Part shown: positions 24,801-38,590 of the stretch, one piece after another
How positions within the stretch are numbered: position 1 is the stretch's first letter
Layout of the letters: each line of letters opens with the position of its first letter
From: Osmia lignaria lignaria
Taxonomy: Eukaryota > Arthropoda > Insecta > Hymenoptera > Megachilidae
Direction of reading: 5' to 3'
Length of the DNA: 64,000 nt
NCBI RefSeq assembly: GCF_051020975.1
Contig: NW_027478160.1
Coordinates: forward strand, 11,244,001 to 11,308,000
Notes under the pieces: model-generated
The model's database searches: none
What the model was told of the DNA's origin: nothing
The model's input: only the letters and a program-made list of their open reading frames with translations
Translations under genes and position numbers: made by a program

Positions 24801-25717
24801 CCGCACCAACATAATAGAGATACAGAAACACCGTGGCCCCTTTCTTTGAGATAACTCTGCACTATTGCGAGCTGTAAATGCCACTTCCAGCTTAGCTGTG
24901 CAGAAGAAGAACAACAAGAAGAAGAAATATCTCGAGATATGTCCGTCAGGCCCCTTCCCTTGAGATATATCTGCAAATATCTCGGAAACGAAGCGAGCTA
25001 TGGCAAAATGTTAACAGACCTTTTTTGTAGAGAATTATGTTTTCTACAATTTATGTTCTATGATATTTTTTGATCAGAAGCGTAGTTTTCGAGATATATC
25101 GAGATATTTAAAAGTTCCGAAGCCGCACCAACATAATAGAGATACAGAAACACCGTGGCCCCTTTCTTTGAGATAACTCTGCACTAGTGCGAGCCGCAAA
25201 TGCCACTTCCAGCTTAGCTGTGCAGAAGAAGAACAACAAGAAGAAGAAATATCTCGAAATATGTCCGTCAGGCCCCTTCCCTTGAGATAAATCTGCAAAT
25301 ATCTCGGAAACGAAGCGAGCTATGGCAAAATGTTAAGCGACTTTATTTGTAGAGAATTAAGTTTCCTACTTTTTACGTTCTATGATATTTTTTAATCAGA
25401 TGCGTAGTTCTCGAGATATATAAAGATATTTAAAAGTTCCGAAGCCGCACCAACATAATAGAGATACAGAAACACCGTGGCCCCTTTCTTTGAGATAACT
25501 CTGCACTAGTGCGAGCCGCAAATGCCACTTCCAGCTTAGCTGTGCAGAAGAAGAACAACCAGAAGAAGAAATATCTCGAAATATGTCCGTCAGGCCCCTT
25601 CCCTTGAGATAAATCTGCAAATATCTCGGAAACGAAGCGTGCTATGGCAAAATGTTAAGAGACTTTTTTTGTAGAGAATTAAGTTTCCTACTTTTTATGT
25701 TCTATGATATTTTTCGA
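21854..25717. repeat. Satellite segment with 5- and 2-monomer spacings
   Basis: Twelve units, beginning at 21854, 22176, 22498, 22820, 23142, 23464, 23786, 24108, 24430, 24752, 25074 and 25396. The D-type units with GAAGTATCTCG recur at 21854, 23464 and 24108, which are spacings of 1610 and 644 bp. Units 23786 and 24430 share GGAAACCAAGCG at their right ends and the preceding GAATTATCTTTCC spacer, consistent with a two-monomer duplication. Private changes include GATACTTTTTGATC near 22807, CAACAACAAGAAG near 22979, and GATGCGCAGTTC near 24755. No extended higher-order copy is seen. Confidence 0.75.
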
Positions 25718-28700
25718 TCAGAGGCGTAGTTATCGAGATATATCAAGATATTTAAAAGTTCCGAAGCCGCACCAACATAATAGAGATACAGAAACACCGT
25801 GGCCCCTTTCTTTGAGATAACTCTGCACGATTGCGAGCTGGAAATGGCACTTCCAGTTTAGCTGTGCAGAAAAAGAACAACAAGAAGAAGAAATATCTCG
25901 AAATATGTCCATCAGGACCCTTCCCTTGAGATAAATCTGCAAATATCTCGGAAACGAAGCGAGCTATGGCAAAATGTTAAGAGACCTTTTTTGTAGAGAA
26001 TTATGTCTCCTACAATTTATGTTCTATGATATTTTTTGATCAGAAGCGTAGTTTTCGAGATATATCGAGATATGTAAAAGTTCCGAAGCCGCACCAACAT
26101 AATAGAGATACAGAAACACCGTGGCCCCTTTCTTTGGGATAACTCTGCACTCTTGCGAGCTGCAAATGCCACTTCCAGCTTAGCTGTGCAGAAGAAGAAC
26201 AACAAGAAGAAGAAATATCTCGAAATATGTCCGTCAGGCCACTTCCCTTGAGATAAATCTGCAAATATCTCGGAAACGAAGCGAGCTATGGCAAAATGTT
26301 AAGAGACCTTTTTTGTAGAGAATTAAGTTTCCTGCTTTTTATGTTCGATGATATTTTTTGATCAGATGCGTAGTTCTCGAGATATATCAAGATATTTAAA
26401 AGTTCCGAAGCTGCACCAACATAATAGAGGTACAGAAACACCGTGGCCTCTTTCTTTGAGATAACTCTGCACTATTGCGTGCTGCAAATGCCACTTCGAG
26501 CTTAGCTGTGCAGAAGAAGAACAACAAGAAGAAGAAATATCTCGAAATATGTCCGTCAGGCCCCTTCCCTTGAGATAAATCTGCAAATATCTCGGAAACG
26601 AAGAGAGCTATGGCAAAATGTTAAGAGACCTTTTTTGTAGAGAATTAAGTTTCCTACTTTTCATGTTCTATGATATTTTTTGATCAGATGCGTAGTTCTC
26701 GAGATATATCAAGATATTTAAAAGTTCCGAAGCAGCACCAACATAATAGAGATACAGAAACACCGTGGCCCCTTTCTTTGAGATAACTCTGCACTATTGC
26801 GAGCTGCAAATGCCACTTCCAGCTTAGCTGTGCAGAGGAAGAACAACAAGAAGAAGAAATATCTCGAAATATGTCCGTCAGGCCAGTTCCTTTGAGCTGA
26901 ATCTGCAAATATCTCGGAAACGAACCGGGCTATGGCAAAATGTTAAGAGACCTTTTTTGTAGAGAATTATGTTTCCTACAATTTAGGTTCTATGATATTT
27001 TTTGATCAGAAGCGTAGTTTTCGAGATATATCGAGATATTTAAAAGTTCCGAAGACGCACCAACATAATAGAGATACAGAAACACCGTGGCCCCTTTCTT
27101 TGAGATAACTCTGCACTAGTGCGAGCCGCAAATGCCACTTCCAGTTTAGCTGTGCAGAAGAAGAACAACAAGAAGAAGAAATATCTCGAAATATGTCCGT
27201 CAGGCCACTTCCCTTGAGATAAATCTGCAAATATCTCGGAAACGAAGCGAGCTATGGCAAAATGTTAAGAGACCTTTTTTGTAGAGAATTAAGTTTCCTA
27301 CTTTTTATGTTCAATGATATTTTTTGATCAGATGCGCAGTTCTCGAGATATATCAAGATATTTAAAAGTTCCGAAGCTGCACCAACATAATAGAGGTACA
27401 GAAACACCGTGGCCTCTTTCTTTGAGATAACTCTGCACTATTGCGAGCTGCAAATGCCACTTCGAGCTTAGCTGTGCAGAAGAAGAACAACAAGACGAAG
27501 AAATATCTCGAAATATGTCCGTCAGGCCCCTTCCCTTGAGATAAATCTGCAAATATCTCGGAAACGAAGAGAGCTATGGCAAAATGTTAAGAGACCTTTT
27601 TTGTAGAGAATTAAGTTTCCTACGTTTCATGTTCTATGATATTTTTTGATCAGATGCGTAGTTCTCGAGATATATCAAGATATTTAAAAGTTCCGAAGCA
27701 GCACCAACATAATAGAGATACAGAAACACCGTGGCCCCTTTCTTTGAGATAACTCTGCACTATTGCGAGCTGTAAATGCCACTTCCAGCTTAGCTGTGCA
27801 GAAGAAGAATAACAAGAAGAAGAAATACCTCGAAATATGTCCGTCAGGCCCCTTCCCTTGAGATAAATATGCAAATATCTCGGAAACGAAGCGAGCTATG
27901 GCAAAATGTTAAGAGACCTTTTTTGTAGAGAATTATGTCTCCTACAATTTATGTTCTATGATATTTTTTGATCAGAAGCGTAGTTTTCGAGATATATCGA
28001 GATATGTAAAAGTTCCGAAGCCGCACCAACATAATAGAGATACAGAAACACCGTGGCCCCTTTCTTTGGGATAACTCTGCACTCTTGCGAGCTGCAAATG
28101 CCACTTCCAGCTTAGCTGTGCAGAAGAAGAACAACAAGAAGAAGAAATATCTCGAAATATGTCCGTCAGGCCACTTCCCTTGAGATAAATCTGCAAATAT
28201 CTCGGAAACGAAGCGAGCTATGGCAAAATGTTAAGAGACCTTTTTTGTAGAGAATTAAGTTTCCTGCTTTTTATGTTCGATGATATTTTTTGATCAGATG
28301 CGTAGTTCTCGAGATATATCAAGATATTTAAAAGTTCCGAAGCTGCACCAACATAATAGAGGTACAGAAACACCGTGGCCTCTTTCTTTGAGATAACTCT
28401 GCACTATTGCGAGCTGCAAATGCCACTTCGAGCTTAGCTGTGCAGAAGAAGAACAACAAGAAGAAGAAATATCTCGAAATATGTCCGCCAGGCCCCTTCC
28501 CTTGAGATAAATCTGCAAATATCTCGGAAACGAAGAGAGCTATGGCAAAATGTTAAGAGACCTTTTTTGTAGAGAATTAAGTTTCCTACTTTTCATGTTC
28601 TATGATATTTTTTGATCAGATGCGTAGTTCTCGAGATATATCAAGATATTTAAAAGTTCCGAAGCAGCACCAACATAATAGAGATACAGAAACAGCGTGG

Positions 28701-31700
28701 CCCCTTTCTTTGAGATAACTCTGCACTATTGCGAGCTGTAAATGCCACTTCCAGCTTAGCTGTGCAGAAGAAGAACAACAAGAAGAAGAAATATCTCGAA
28801 ATATGTCCGTCAGGCCCCTTCCCTTGAGATAAATATGCAAATATCTCGGACACGAAGCGAGCTATGGCAAAATGTTAAGAGACCTTTTTTGTAGAGAATT
28901 AAGTTTCCTACTTTTTATGTTCTATGATATTTTTTGATCAGTTGCGTAGTTCTCGAGATATATCAAGATATTTAAAAGTTCCGAAGCCGCACCAACATAA
29001 TAGAGATACAGAAACACCGTGGCCCCTTTCTTTGAGATAACTCTGCACTATTGCGAGCTGCAAATGCCACTTCCAGCTTAGCTGTGCAGAGGAAGAACAA
29101 CAAGAAGAAGAAATATCTCGAAATATGTCCGTCAGGCCAGTTCCTTTGAGCTGAATCTGCAAATATCTCGGAAACGAAACGAGCTATGGCAAAATGTTAA
29201 GAGACCTTTTTTGTAGAGAATTATGTTTCCTACAATTTATGTTCTATGATATTTTTTGATCAGAAGCGTAGTTTTCGAGATATATCGAGATATTTAAAAG
29301 TTCCGAAGACGCACCAACATAATAGAGATACAGAAACACCGTGGCCCCTTTCTTTGAGATAACTCTGCACTAGTGCGAGCCGCAAATGCCACTTCCAGTT
29401 TAGCTGTGCAGAAGAAGAACAACAAGAAGAAGAAATATCTCGAAATATGTCCGTCAGGCCACTTCCCTTGAGATAAATCTGCAAATATCTCGGAAACGAA
29501 GCGAGCTATGGCAAAATGTTAAGACACCTTTTTTGTAGAGAATTAAGTTTCCTACTTTTCATGTTCTATGATATTTTTTGATCAGATGCGTAGTTCTCGA
29601 GATATATCAAGATATTTAAAAGTTCCGAAGCAGCACCAACATAATAGAGATACAGAAACACCGTGGCCCCTTTCTTTGAGATAACTCTGCACTATTGCGA
29701 GCTGTAAATGCCACTTCCAGCTTAGCTGTGCAGAAGAAGAACAACAAGAAGAAGAAATATCTCGAAATATGTCCGTCAGGCCCCTTCCCTTGAGATAAAT
29801 ATGCAAATATCTCGGAAACGAAGCGAGCTATGGCAAAATGTTAAGAGACCTTTTTTGTAGAGAATTAAGTTTCCTACTTTTTATGTTCTATGATATTTTT
29901 TGATCAGTTGCGTAGTTCTCGAGATATATCAAGATATTTAAAAGTTCCGAAGCCGCACCAACATAATAGAGATACAGAAACACCGTGGCCCCTTTCTTTG
30001 AGAAAACTCTGCACTATTGCGAGCTGCAAATGCCACTTCCAGCTTAGCTGTGCAGAGGAAGAACAACAAGAAGAAGAAATATCTCGAAATATGTCCGTCA
30101 GGCCAGTTCCTTTGAGCTGAATCTGCAAATATCTCGGAAACGAAACGAGCTATGGCAAAATGTTAAGAGACGTTTTTTGTAGAGAATTATGTTTCCTACA
30201 ATTTATGTTCTATGATATTTTTTGATCAGAAGCGTAGTTTTCGAGATATATCGAGATATTTAAAAGTTCCGAAGACGCACCAACATAATAGAGATACAGA
30301 AACACCGTGGCCCCTTTCTTTGAGATAACTCTGCACTAGTGCGAGCCGCAAATGCCACTTCCAGCTTAGCTGTGCAGAAGAAGAACAACAAGAAGAAGAA
30401 ATATCTCGAAATATGTCCATCAGGCCCCTTCCCTTGAGATATATCTGCAAATATCTCGGAAACGAAGAGAGCTATGGCAAAATGTTAACAGACCTTTTTT
30501 GTAGAGAATTAAGTTTCCCACTTTTCATGTTCTATGATATTTTTTGATCGGATGCGTAGTTCTCGAGATATATCAAGATATTTAAAAGTTCCGAAGCCGC
30601 ACCAACATAATAGAGATACAGAAACACCGTGGCCCCTTTCTTTGAGATAACTCTGCACTATTGCGAGCTGCAAATGCCACTTCCAGCTTAGCTGTGCAGA
30701 GGAAGAACAACAAGAAGAAAAAATATCTCGAAATATGTCCGTCAGGCCAGTTCCTTTGAGGTGAATCTGCAAATATCTCGGAAACGAAACGAGCTATGGC
30801 AAAATGTTAAGAGACGTTTTTTGTAGAGAATTATGTTTCCTACAATTTATGTTCTATGATATTTTTTGATCAGAAGCGTAGTTTTCGAGATATATCGAGA
30901 TATTTAAAAGTTCCGAAGCCGCACCAACATAATAGAGATACAGAAACACCGTGGCCCCTTTCTTTGAGATAACTCTGCACTAGTGCGAGCCGCAAATGCC
31001 ACTTCCAGCTTAGCTGTGCAGAAGAAGAACAACAAGAAGAAGAAATATCTCGAAATATGTCCGTCAGGCCCCTTCCCTTGAGATAAATATGCAAATATCT
31101 CGGAAACGAAGCGAGCTATGGCAAAATGTTAAGCGACCTTTTTTGTAGAGAATTAAGTTTCCTACTTTTTATGTTCTATGATATTTTTTGATCAGATGCG
31201 TAGTTCTCGAGATATATGAAGATATTTAAAAGTTCCGAAGCCGCACCAACATAATAGAGATACAGAAACACCGTGGCCCCTTTCTTTGAGATAACTCTGC
31301 ACTATTGCGAGCTGCAAATGCCACTTCCAGCTTAGCTGTGCAGAAGAAGAACAACAAGAAGAAGAAATATCTCGAAATATGTCCGTCAGGCCCCTTCCCT
31401 TGAGATATATCTGCAAATATCTCGGAAACGAAGAGAGCTACGGCAAAATGTTAAGAGACCTTTTTTGTAGAGAATTAAGTTTCCTACTTTTCATGTTCCA
31501 TGATATTTTTTGATCAGATGCGTAGTTCTCGAGATATATCAAGATATTTAAAAGTTCCGAAGCCGCACCAACGTAATAGAGATACAGAAACACCGTGGCC
31601 CCTTTCTTTGAGATAACTCTGCACTATTGCGAGCTGTAAATGCCACTTCCAGCTTAGCTGTGCAGAAGAAGAACAACAAGAAGAAGAAATATCTCGAAAT

Positions 31701-31832
31701 ATGTCCATCAGGACCCTTCCCTTGAGATAAATCTGCAAATATCTCGGAAACGAAATGAGCTATGGCAAAATGTTAAGAGACCTTTTTTGTAGAGAATTAT
31801 GTTTCCTACAATTTATGTTCTATGATATTTTT
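25718..31832. repeat. Satellite domain duplicated in the last part of the window
   Basis: Units here carry variants rare elsewhere: TTTGGGATAACTC with CACTCTTGCG (26040, 27972), GAAGCTGCACC with GAGGTACAG and GGCCTCTTTC (26362, 27328, 28294), GAAGCAGCACC (26684, 27650, 28616, 29582), and GAAGACGCACC (27006, 29260, 30226). The same set recurs from 51.7 kb to the window end. Within the domain, 26040 and 26362 resemble 27972 and 28294 at 1932 bp. The unit at 25718 (CACGATTGCG, GTCCATCAGGACC) is paralogous to those at 54029 and 56926. Confidence 0.82.
27829..31832. repeat. Long-distance duplicated block, first copy
   Basis: Positions 27829-29520 match 58393-60084 at offset 30564. Positions from about 29582 to 31832 match 60468-62718 at offset 30886. 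The 322-bp jump comes from an extra unit at 60146 in the second copy. Shared rare variants include GGACACGAAGC (28847/59411), GAGAAAACTC (30000/60886), TGATCGGATG (30545/61431), GAAGAAAAAATATC (30714/61600), TTAAGCGACC (31130/62016), GCTACGGC (31437/62323), CCAACGTAATAG (31570/62456) and GAAATGAGC (31752/62638). A few mismatches exist, for example near 28489. Confidence 0.87.
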
Positions 31833-31835
31833 CGA

Positions 31836-32154
31836 TCAGAAGCGTAGTTTTGGAGATATATCGAGATATTTAAAAGTTCCGAAGCCGCACCAACATAATA
31901 GAGATACAGAAACAGCGTGGCCCCTTTCTTTGAGATATCTCTGCACTATTGCGACCTGCAAATGCCACTTCCAGCTTAGCTGCGCAGAAGAACAACAAGA
32001 AGAAGAAATATCTCGAAATATGTCCGTCAGGCCCCTTCCCTTGAGATAAATCTGCAAATATCTCGGAAACGAAGCGAGCTATGGCAAAATGTTAAGAGAC
32101 CTTATTTGTAGAGAATTAAGTTTCCTACTTTTTATGTTCTATGATATTTTTTGA
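31836..32154. repeat. C-type monomer with a B-like left end
   Basis: The C-type core (ACAGCGTGG, GAGATATCTC, TGCGCAGAAGAAC) is joined to a B-like left end reading CAGAAGCGTAGTTTTGGAGAT, then ATATCGAGATATTT. It starts at the edge of the long-distance duplicated block and is followed by the usual CTTATTTGTAG/GAAACCGC partner at 32155. It is a third kind of left end on the same core. Confidence 0.82.
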
Positions 32155-34408
32155 TCAGATGCGTAGTTCTCGAGATATATCAAGATATTTAAAAGTTCCG
32201 AAACCGCACCAACATAATAGAGATACAGAAACACCGTGGCCCCTTTCTTTGAGATAACTCTGCACTATTGCGAGCTGTAAATGCCACTTCCAGCTTAGCT
32301 GTGCAGAAGAAGAACAACAAGAAGAAGAAATATCTCGAAATATGTCCGTCAGGCCCCTTCCCTTGAGATATATCTGCAAATATCTCGGAAACGAAGCGAG
32401 CTATGGCAAAATGTTAAGAGACCTTTTTTGTAGAGAATTATGTTTCCTACAATTTATGTTCTATGATATTTTTTGATCAGAAGCGTAGTTTTCGAGATAT
32501 ATCGAGATATTTAAAAGTTCCAAAGCCGCACCAACATAATAGAGATACAGAAACACCGTGGCCCCTTTCTTTGAGATAACTCTGCACTAGTGCGAGCCGC
32601 AAATGCCACTTCCAGCTTAGCTGTGCAGAAGAAGAACAACAAGAAGAAGAAATATCTCGAAATATGTCCGTCAGGCCCCTTCCCTTGAGATATATCTGCA
32701 AATATCTCGGAAACGAAGCGAGGTATGGCAAAATGTTAAGAGACCTTTTTTGTAGAGAATTATGTTTCCTACAATTCATGTTCTATGATATTTTTTGATC
32801 AGAAGCGTAGTTTTCGAGATATATCGAGATATTTAAAAGTTCCGAAGCCGCACCAACATAATAGGGATACAGAAATACCGTGGCCCCTTTCTTTGAGATA
32901 ACTCTGCACTAGTGCGAGCCGCAAATGCCACTTCCAGCTTAGCTGTGCAGAAGAAGAACAACAAGAAGAAGAAATATCTCGAAATATGTCCGTCAGGCCC
33001 CTTCCCTTGAGATATATCTGCAAATATCTCGGAAACGAAGCGAGCTATGGCAAAATGTTAAGAGACCTTTTTTGTAGAGAATTATGTTTCCTACAATTTA
33101 TGTTCTATGATATTCTTTGATCAGATGCGTAGTTCTCGAGATATATCAAGATATTTAAAAGTTCCGAAGCCGCACCAACATAATAGAGATACAGAAACAC
33201 CGTGGCCCCTTTCCTTGAGATAACTCTGCACTATTGCGAGCTGCAAATGCCACTTCCAGCTTAGCTGTGCAGAAGAAGAACATCAAGAAGAAGAAATATC
33301 TCGAAATATGTCCGTCAGGCCCCTTCCCTTGTGATAAATCTGCAAATATCTCGGAAACGAAGCGAGCTATGGCAAAATGTTAAGAGACCTTTTTTGTAGA
33401 GAATTAAGTTTCCTACTTTTTATGTTCTATGATATTTTTTGATCAGATGCGTAGTTCTCGAGATATATCAAGATATTTAAAAGTTCCGAAGCCGCACCAA
33501 CATAATAGAGATACAGAAACACCGTGGCCCCTTTCTTTGATATAACTCTGCACTATTGCGAGCTGTAAATGCCACTTCCAGCTTAGCTGTGCAGAAGAAG
33601 AACAACAAGAAGAAGAAATATCTCGAAATATGTCCGTCAGGCCCCTGCCCTTGAGATATATCTGCAAATATCTCGGAAACGAAGCGAGCTATGGCAAAAT
33701 CTTAAGAGACCTTTTTTGTAGAGAATTATGTTTCCTACAATTTATGTTCTATGATATTTTTTGATCAGAAGCGTAGTTTTCGAGATATATCGAGATATTT
33801 AAAAGTTCCAAAGCCGCACCAACATAATAGAGATACAGAAACACCGTGGCCCCTTTCTTTGAGATAACTCTGCACTAGTGCGAGCCGCAAATGCCACTTC
33901 CAGCTTAGCTGTGCAGAAGAAGAACAACAAGAAGAAGAAATATCTCGAAATATGTCCGTCAGGCCCCTTCCCTTGAGATATATCTGCAAATATCTCGGAA
34001 ACGAAGCGAGGTATGGCAAAATGTTAACAGACCTTTTTTGTAGAGAATTATGTTTCCTACAATTTATGTTCTATGATATTTTTTGATCAGAAGCGTAGTT
34101 TTCGAGATATATCGAGATATTTAAAAGTTCCGAAGCCGCACCAACATAATAGGGATACAGAAATACCGTGGCCCCTTTCTTTGAGATAACTCTGCACTAG
34201 TGCGAGCCGCAAATGCCACTTCCAGCTTAGCTGTGCAGAAGAAGAACAATAAGAAGAAGAAATATCTCGAAATATGTCCGTCAGGCCAGTTCCTTTGAGC
34301 TGAATCGGCAAATATCTCGGAAACGAAGCGAGCTATGGCAAAATGTTAAGAGACGTTTTTTGTAGAGAATTATGTTTCCTACAATTTATGTTCTATGATA
34401 TTTTTTGA

Positions 34409-34729
34409 TCAGAAGCGTAGTTTTCGAGATATATCGAGATATCTAAAAGTTCCGAAGCCGCACCAACATAATAGGGATACAGAAACACCGTGGCCCCTTT
34501 CTTTGAGATAACTCTGCACTATTGCGAGCTGGAAATGCCATTCCAGTTTAGCTGTGCAGAGGAAGAACAACAAGAAGAAGAAATAACTCGAAATATGTCC
34601 GTTAGGCCCCTTCCCTTGAGATAAATCTGCAAATATCTCGGAAACGAAGCGAGCTATGGCAAAATGTTAAGAGACCTTTTTTGTAGAGAATTAAGTTTCC
34701 TACTTTTTATGTTCTATGATATTTTTTGA
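34409..34729. repeat. 321-bp monomer with a 1-bp deletion
   Basis: The middle reads GGAAATGCCATTCCAG, where other units have AAATGCCACTTCCAG, so one base is lost near 34530. The unit also has GAAATAACTCG in place of GAAATATCTCG. I found no other copy of this deletion in the window. Confidence 0.85.
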
Positions 34730-37700
34730 TCAGATGCGCAGTTCTCGAGATATATCAAGATATTTAAAAGTTCCGAAGCCGCACCAACATAATAGAGATA
34801 CAGAAACACCGTGGCCCCTTTCTTTGAGATAACTCTGCACTATTGCGAGCTGTAAATGCCACTTCCAGCTTAGCTGTGCAGAAGAAGAACAACAAGAAGA
34901 AGAGATATCTCGAAATATGTCCGTCAGGCCCCTGCCCTTGAGATATATCTGCAAATATCTCGGAAACGAAGCGAGCTATGGCAAAATGTTAAGAGACCTT
35001 TTTTGTAGAGAATTAAGTTTCCTACTTTTTATGTTCTATGATATTTTTTGATCAGATGCGTAGTTCTCGAGATATATCAAGATATTTAAAAGTTCCGAAG
35101 CCGCACCAACATAATAGAGATACAGAAACACCGTGGCCCCATTCTTTGAGATAACTCTGCACTATTGCGAGCTGTAAATGCCACTTCCAGCTTAGCTGTG
35201 CAGAAGAAGAACAACAAGAAGAAGAAATATCTCGAAATATGTCCGTCAGGCCCCTGCCCTTGAGATAAATCTGCAAATATCTCGGAAACGAAGCGAGCTA
35301 TGGGAAAATGTTAAGAGACCTTTTTTGTAGAGAATTAAGTTTCCTACTTTTTATGTTCTATGATATTTTTTGATCAGATGCGTAGTTCTCGAGATATATC
35401 AAGATATTTAAAAGTTCCGAAGCCGCACCAACATAATAGAGATACAGAAACACCGTGGCCCCTTTCTTTGAGATAACTCTGCTCTATTGCGAGCTGCAAA
35501 TGCCACTTCCAGCTTAGCTGTGCAGAGGAAGAACAACAAGAAAAAGAAGTATCTCGAAATATGTCCGTCAGGCCCGTTCCTTTGAGCTGAATCTGCAAAT
35601 ATCTCGGAAACGAAGCGAGCTATGGCAAAATGTTAAGAGACGTTTTTTGTAGAGAATTATGTTTCCTACAATTTAAGTTCTATGATATTTTTTGATCAGA
35701 AGCGTAGTTTTCGAGATATATCGAGATAATTAAAAGTTCCGAAGCCGCACCAACATAATAGGGATACAGAAACACCGTGGCCCCTTTCTTTGAGATAACT
35801 CTGCACTAGTGCGAGCCGCAAATGCCACTTCCAGCTTAGCTGTGCAGAAGAAGAACAACAAGAAGAAGACATATCTCGAAATATGTCCGTCAGGCCCCTT
35901 CCCTTGAGATATATCTGCAAATATCTCGGAAACGAAGCGAGCTATGACAAAATGTTAAGAGACCTTTTTTGTAGAGAATTATGTTTCCTACAATTTATGT
36001 TCTATGATATTTTTTGATCAGAAGCGTAGTTTTCGAGATATATCGAGATATTTAAAAGTTCCGAAGCCGCACCAACATAATAGAGATACAGAAACACCGT
36101 GGCCCCTTTCTTTGAGATAACTCTGCACTAGTGCGAGCCGCAAATGCCACTTCCAGCTTAGCTGTGCAGAAGAAGAACAACAAGAAGAAGAAATATCTCG
36201 AAATATGTCCGTCAGGCCCCTTCCCTTGAGATATATCTGCAAATATCTCGGAAACGAAGCGAGCTATGGCAAAATGTTAAGAGACCTTTTTTGTAGAGAA
36301 TTATGTTTCCTACAATTTATGTTCTATGATATTTTTTGATCAGAAGCGTAGTTTTCGAGATATATCGAGATATTTAAAAGTTCCAAAGCCGCACCAACAT
36401 AATAGAGATACAGAAACACCGTGGCCCCTTTCTTTGAGATAACTCTGCACTAGTGCGAGCCGCAAATGCCACTTCCAGCTTAGCTGTGCAGAAGAAGAAC
36501 AACAAGAAGAAGAAATATCTCGAAATATGTCCGTCAGGCCCCTTCCCTTGAGATATATCTGCAAATATCTCGGAAACGAAGCGAGGTATGGCAAAATGTT
36601 AAGAGACCTTTTTTGTAGAGAATTATGTTTCCTACAATTTATGTTCTATGATATTTTTTGATCAGAAGCGTAGTTTTCGAGATATATCGAGATATTTAAA
36701 AGTTCCGAAGCCGCACCAACATAATAGGGATACAGAAATACCGTGGCCCCTTTCTTTGAGATAACTCTGCACTAGTGCGAGCCGCAAATGCCACTTCCAG
36801 CTTAGCTGTGCAGAAGAAGAACAACAAGAAGAAGAAATATCTCGAAATATGTCCGTCAGGCCCCTTCCCTTGAGATATATCTGCAAATATCTCGGAAACG
36901 AAGCGAGCTATGGCAAAATGTTAAGAGACCTTTTTTGTAGAGAATTATGTTTCCTACAATTTATGTTCTATGATATTCTTTGATCAGATGCGTAGTTCTC
37001 GAGATATGTCAAGATATTTAAAAGTTCCGAAGCCGCACCAACATAATAGAGATACAGAAACACCGTGGCCCCTTTCCTTGAGATAACTCTGCACTATTGC
37101 GAGCTGCAAATGCCACTTCCAGCTTAGCTGTGCAGAAGAAGAACATCAAGAAGAAGAAATATCTCGAAATATGTCCGTCAGGCCCCTTCCCTTGTGATAA
37201 ATCTGCAAATATCTCGGAAACGAAGCGAGCTATGGCAAAATGTTAAGAGACCTTTTTTGTAGAGAATTATGTTTCCTACAATTTATGTTCTATGATATTC
37301 TTTGATCAGATGCGTAGTTCTCGAGATATATCAAGATATTTAAAAGTTCCGAAGCCGCACCAACATAATAGAGATACAGAAACACCGTGGCCCCTTTCTT
37401 TGAGATAACTCTGCACTATTGCGAGCTGCAAATGCCACTTCCAGCTTAGCTGTGCAGAAGAAGAACATCAAGAAGAAGAAATATCTCGATTAATGTCCGT
37501 CAGGCCCCTTCCCTTGAGATAAATCGGCAAATATCTCGGAAACGAAGAGGGCTATGGCAAAATGTTAAGAGACCTTTTTTGTGGAGAATTAAGTTTCCTA
37601 CTTTTTATGTTCTATGATATTTTTTGATCAGATGCGTAGTTCTCGAGATATATCAAGATATTTAAAAGTTCCGAAGCCGCACCAACATAATAGAGATACA

Positions 37701-38271
37701 GAAACACCGTGGCCCCTTTCTTTGAGATAACTCTGCACTAGGGCGAGCCGCAAATGCCACTTCCAGCTTAGCTGTGCAGAAGAAGAACAACAAGAAGAAG
37801 AAATATCTCGAAATATGTCCGTCAGGCCCCTTCCCTTGAGATAAATCTGCAAATATCTCGGAAACGAAGCGAGCTATGGCAAAATGTTAAGAGACCTTTT
37901 TTGTAGAGAATTAAGTTTGCTACTTTTTATGTTCCATGATATTTTTTGATCAGATGCGTAGTTCTCGAGATATATCAAGATATTTAAAAGTTCCGAAGCC
38001 GCACCAACATAATAGAGATACAGAAACACCGTGGCCCCTTTCTTTGAGATAACTCTGCACTATTGCGAGCTGCAAATGCCACTTCCAGCTTAGCTGTGCA
38101 GAAGAAGAACAACAAGAAGAAGAAATATCTCGAAATATGTCCGTCAGGCCCCTTCCCTTGAGATATATCTGCAAATATCTCGGAAACGAAGCGAGCTATG
38201 GCAAAATGTTAAGAGACCTTTTTTGTAGAGAATTATGTTTCCTACTTTTTATGTTCTATGATATTTTTTGA

Positions 38272-38590
38272 TCAGACGCGTAGCTCTCGATATATATCAA
38301 GATATTTAAAAGTTCCGATGCCGCACCAACATAATAGAGATACAGAAACAGCGTGGCCCCTTTCTTTGAGATATCTCTGCACTATTGTGAGCTGCAAATG
38401 CCACTTCCAGCTTAGCTGCGCAGAAGAACAACAAGAAGAAGAAATATCTCGAAATATGTCCGTCAGGCCCCTTCCCTTGAGATAAATCTGCAAATATCTC
38501 GGAAACGAAGCGAGCTATGGCAAAATGTTAAGAGACCTTATTGGTAGAGAATTAAGTTTCCTACTTTTTATGTTCTATGATATTTTTTGA
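38272..38590. repeat. C-type monomer (319 bp) outside the regular arrays
   Basis: Its left end is CGATATATATCAAG, as at 5768 and in the 1929-bp arrays, with private changes CCGATGCCGC and CTATTGTGAGC. It follows an A-type unit (37950) as 5768 follows 5446. It is followed by a partner unit at 38591 whose spacer reads CTTATTGGTAG, a one-base variant of the usual CTTATTTGTAG. Confidence 0.82.
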
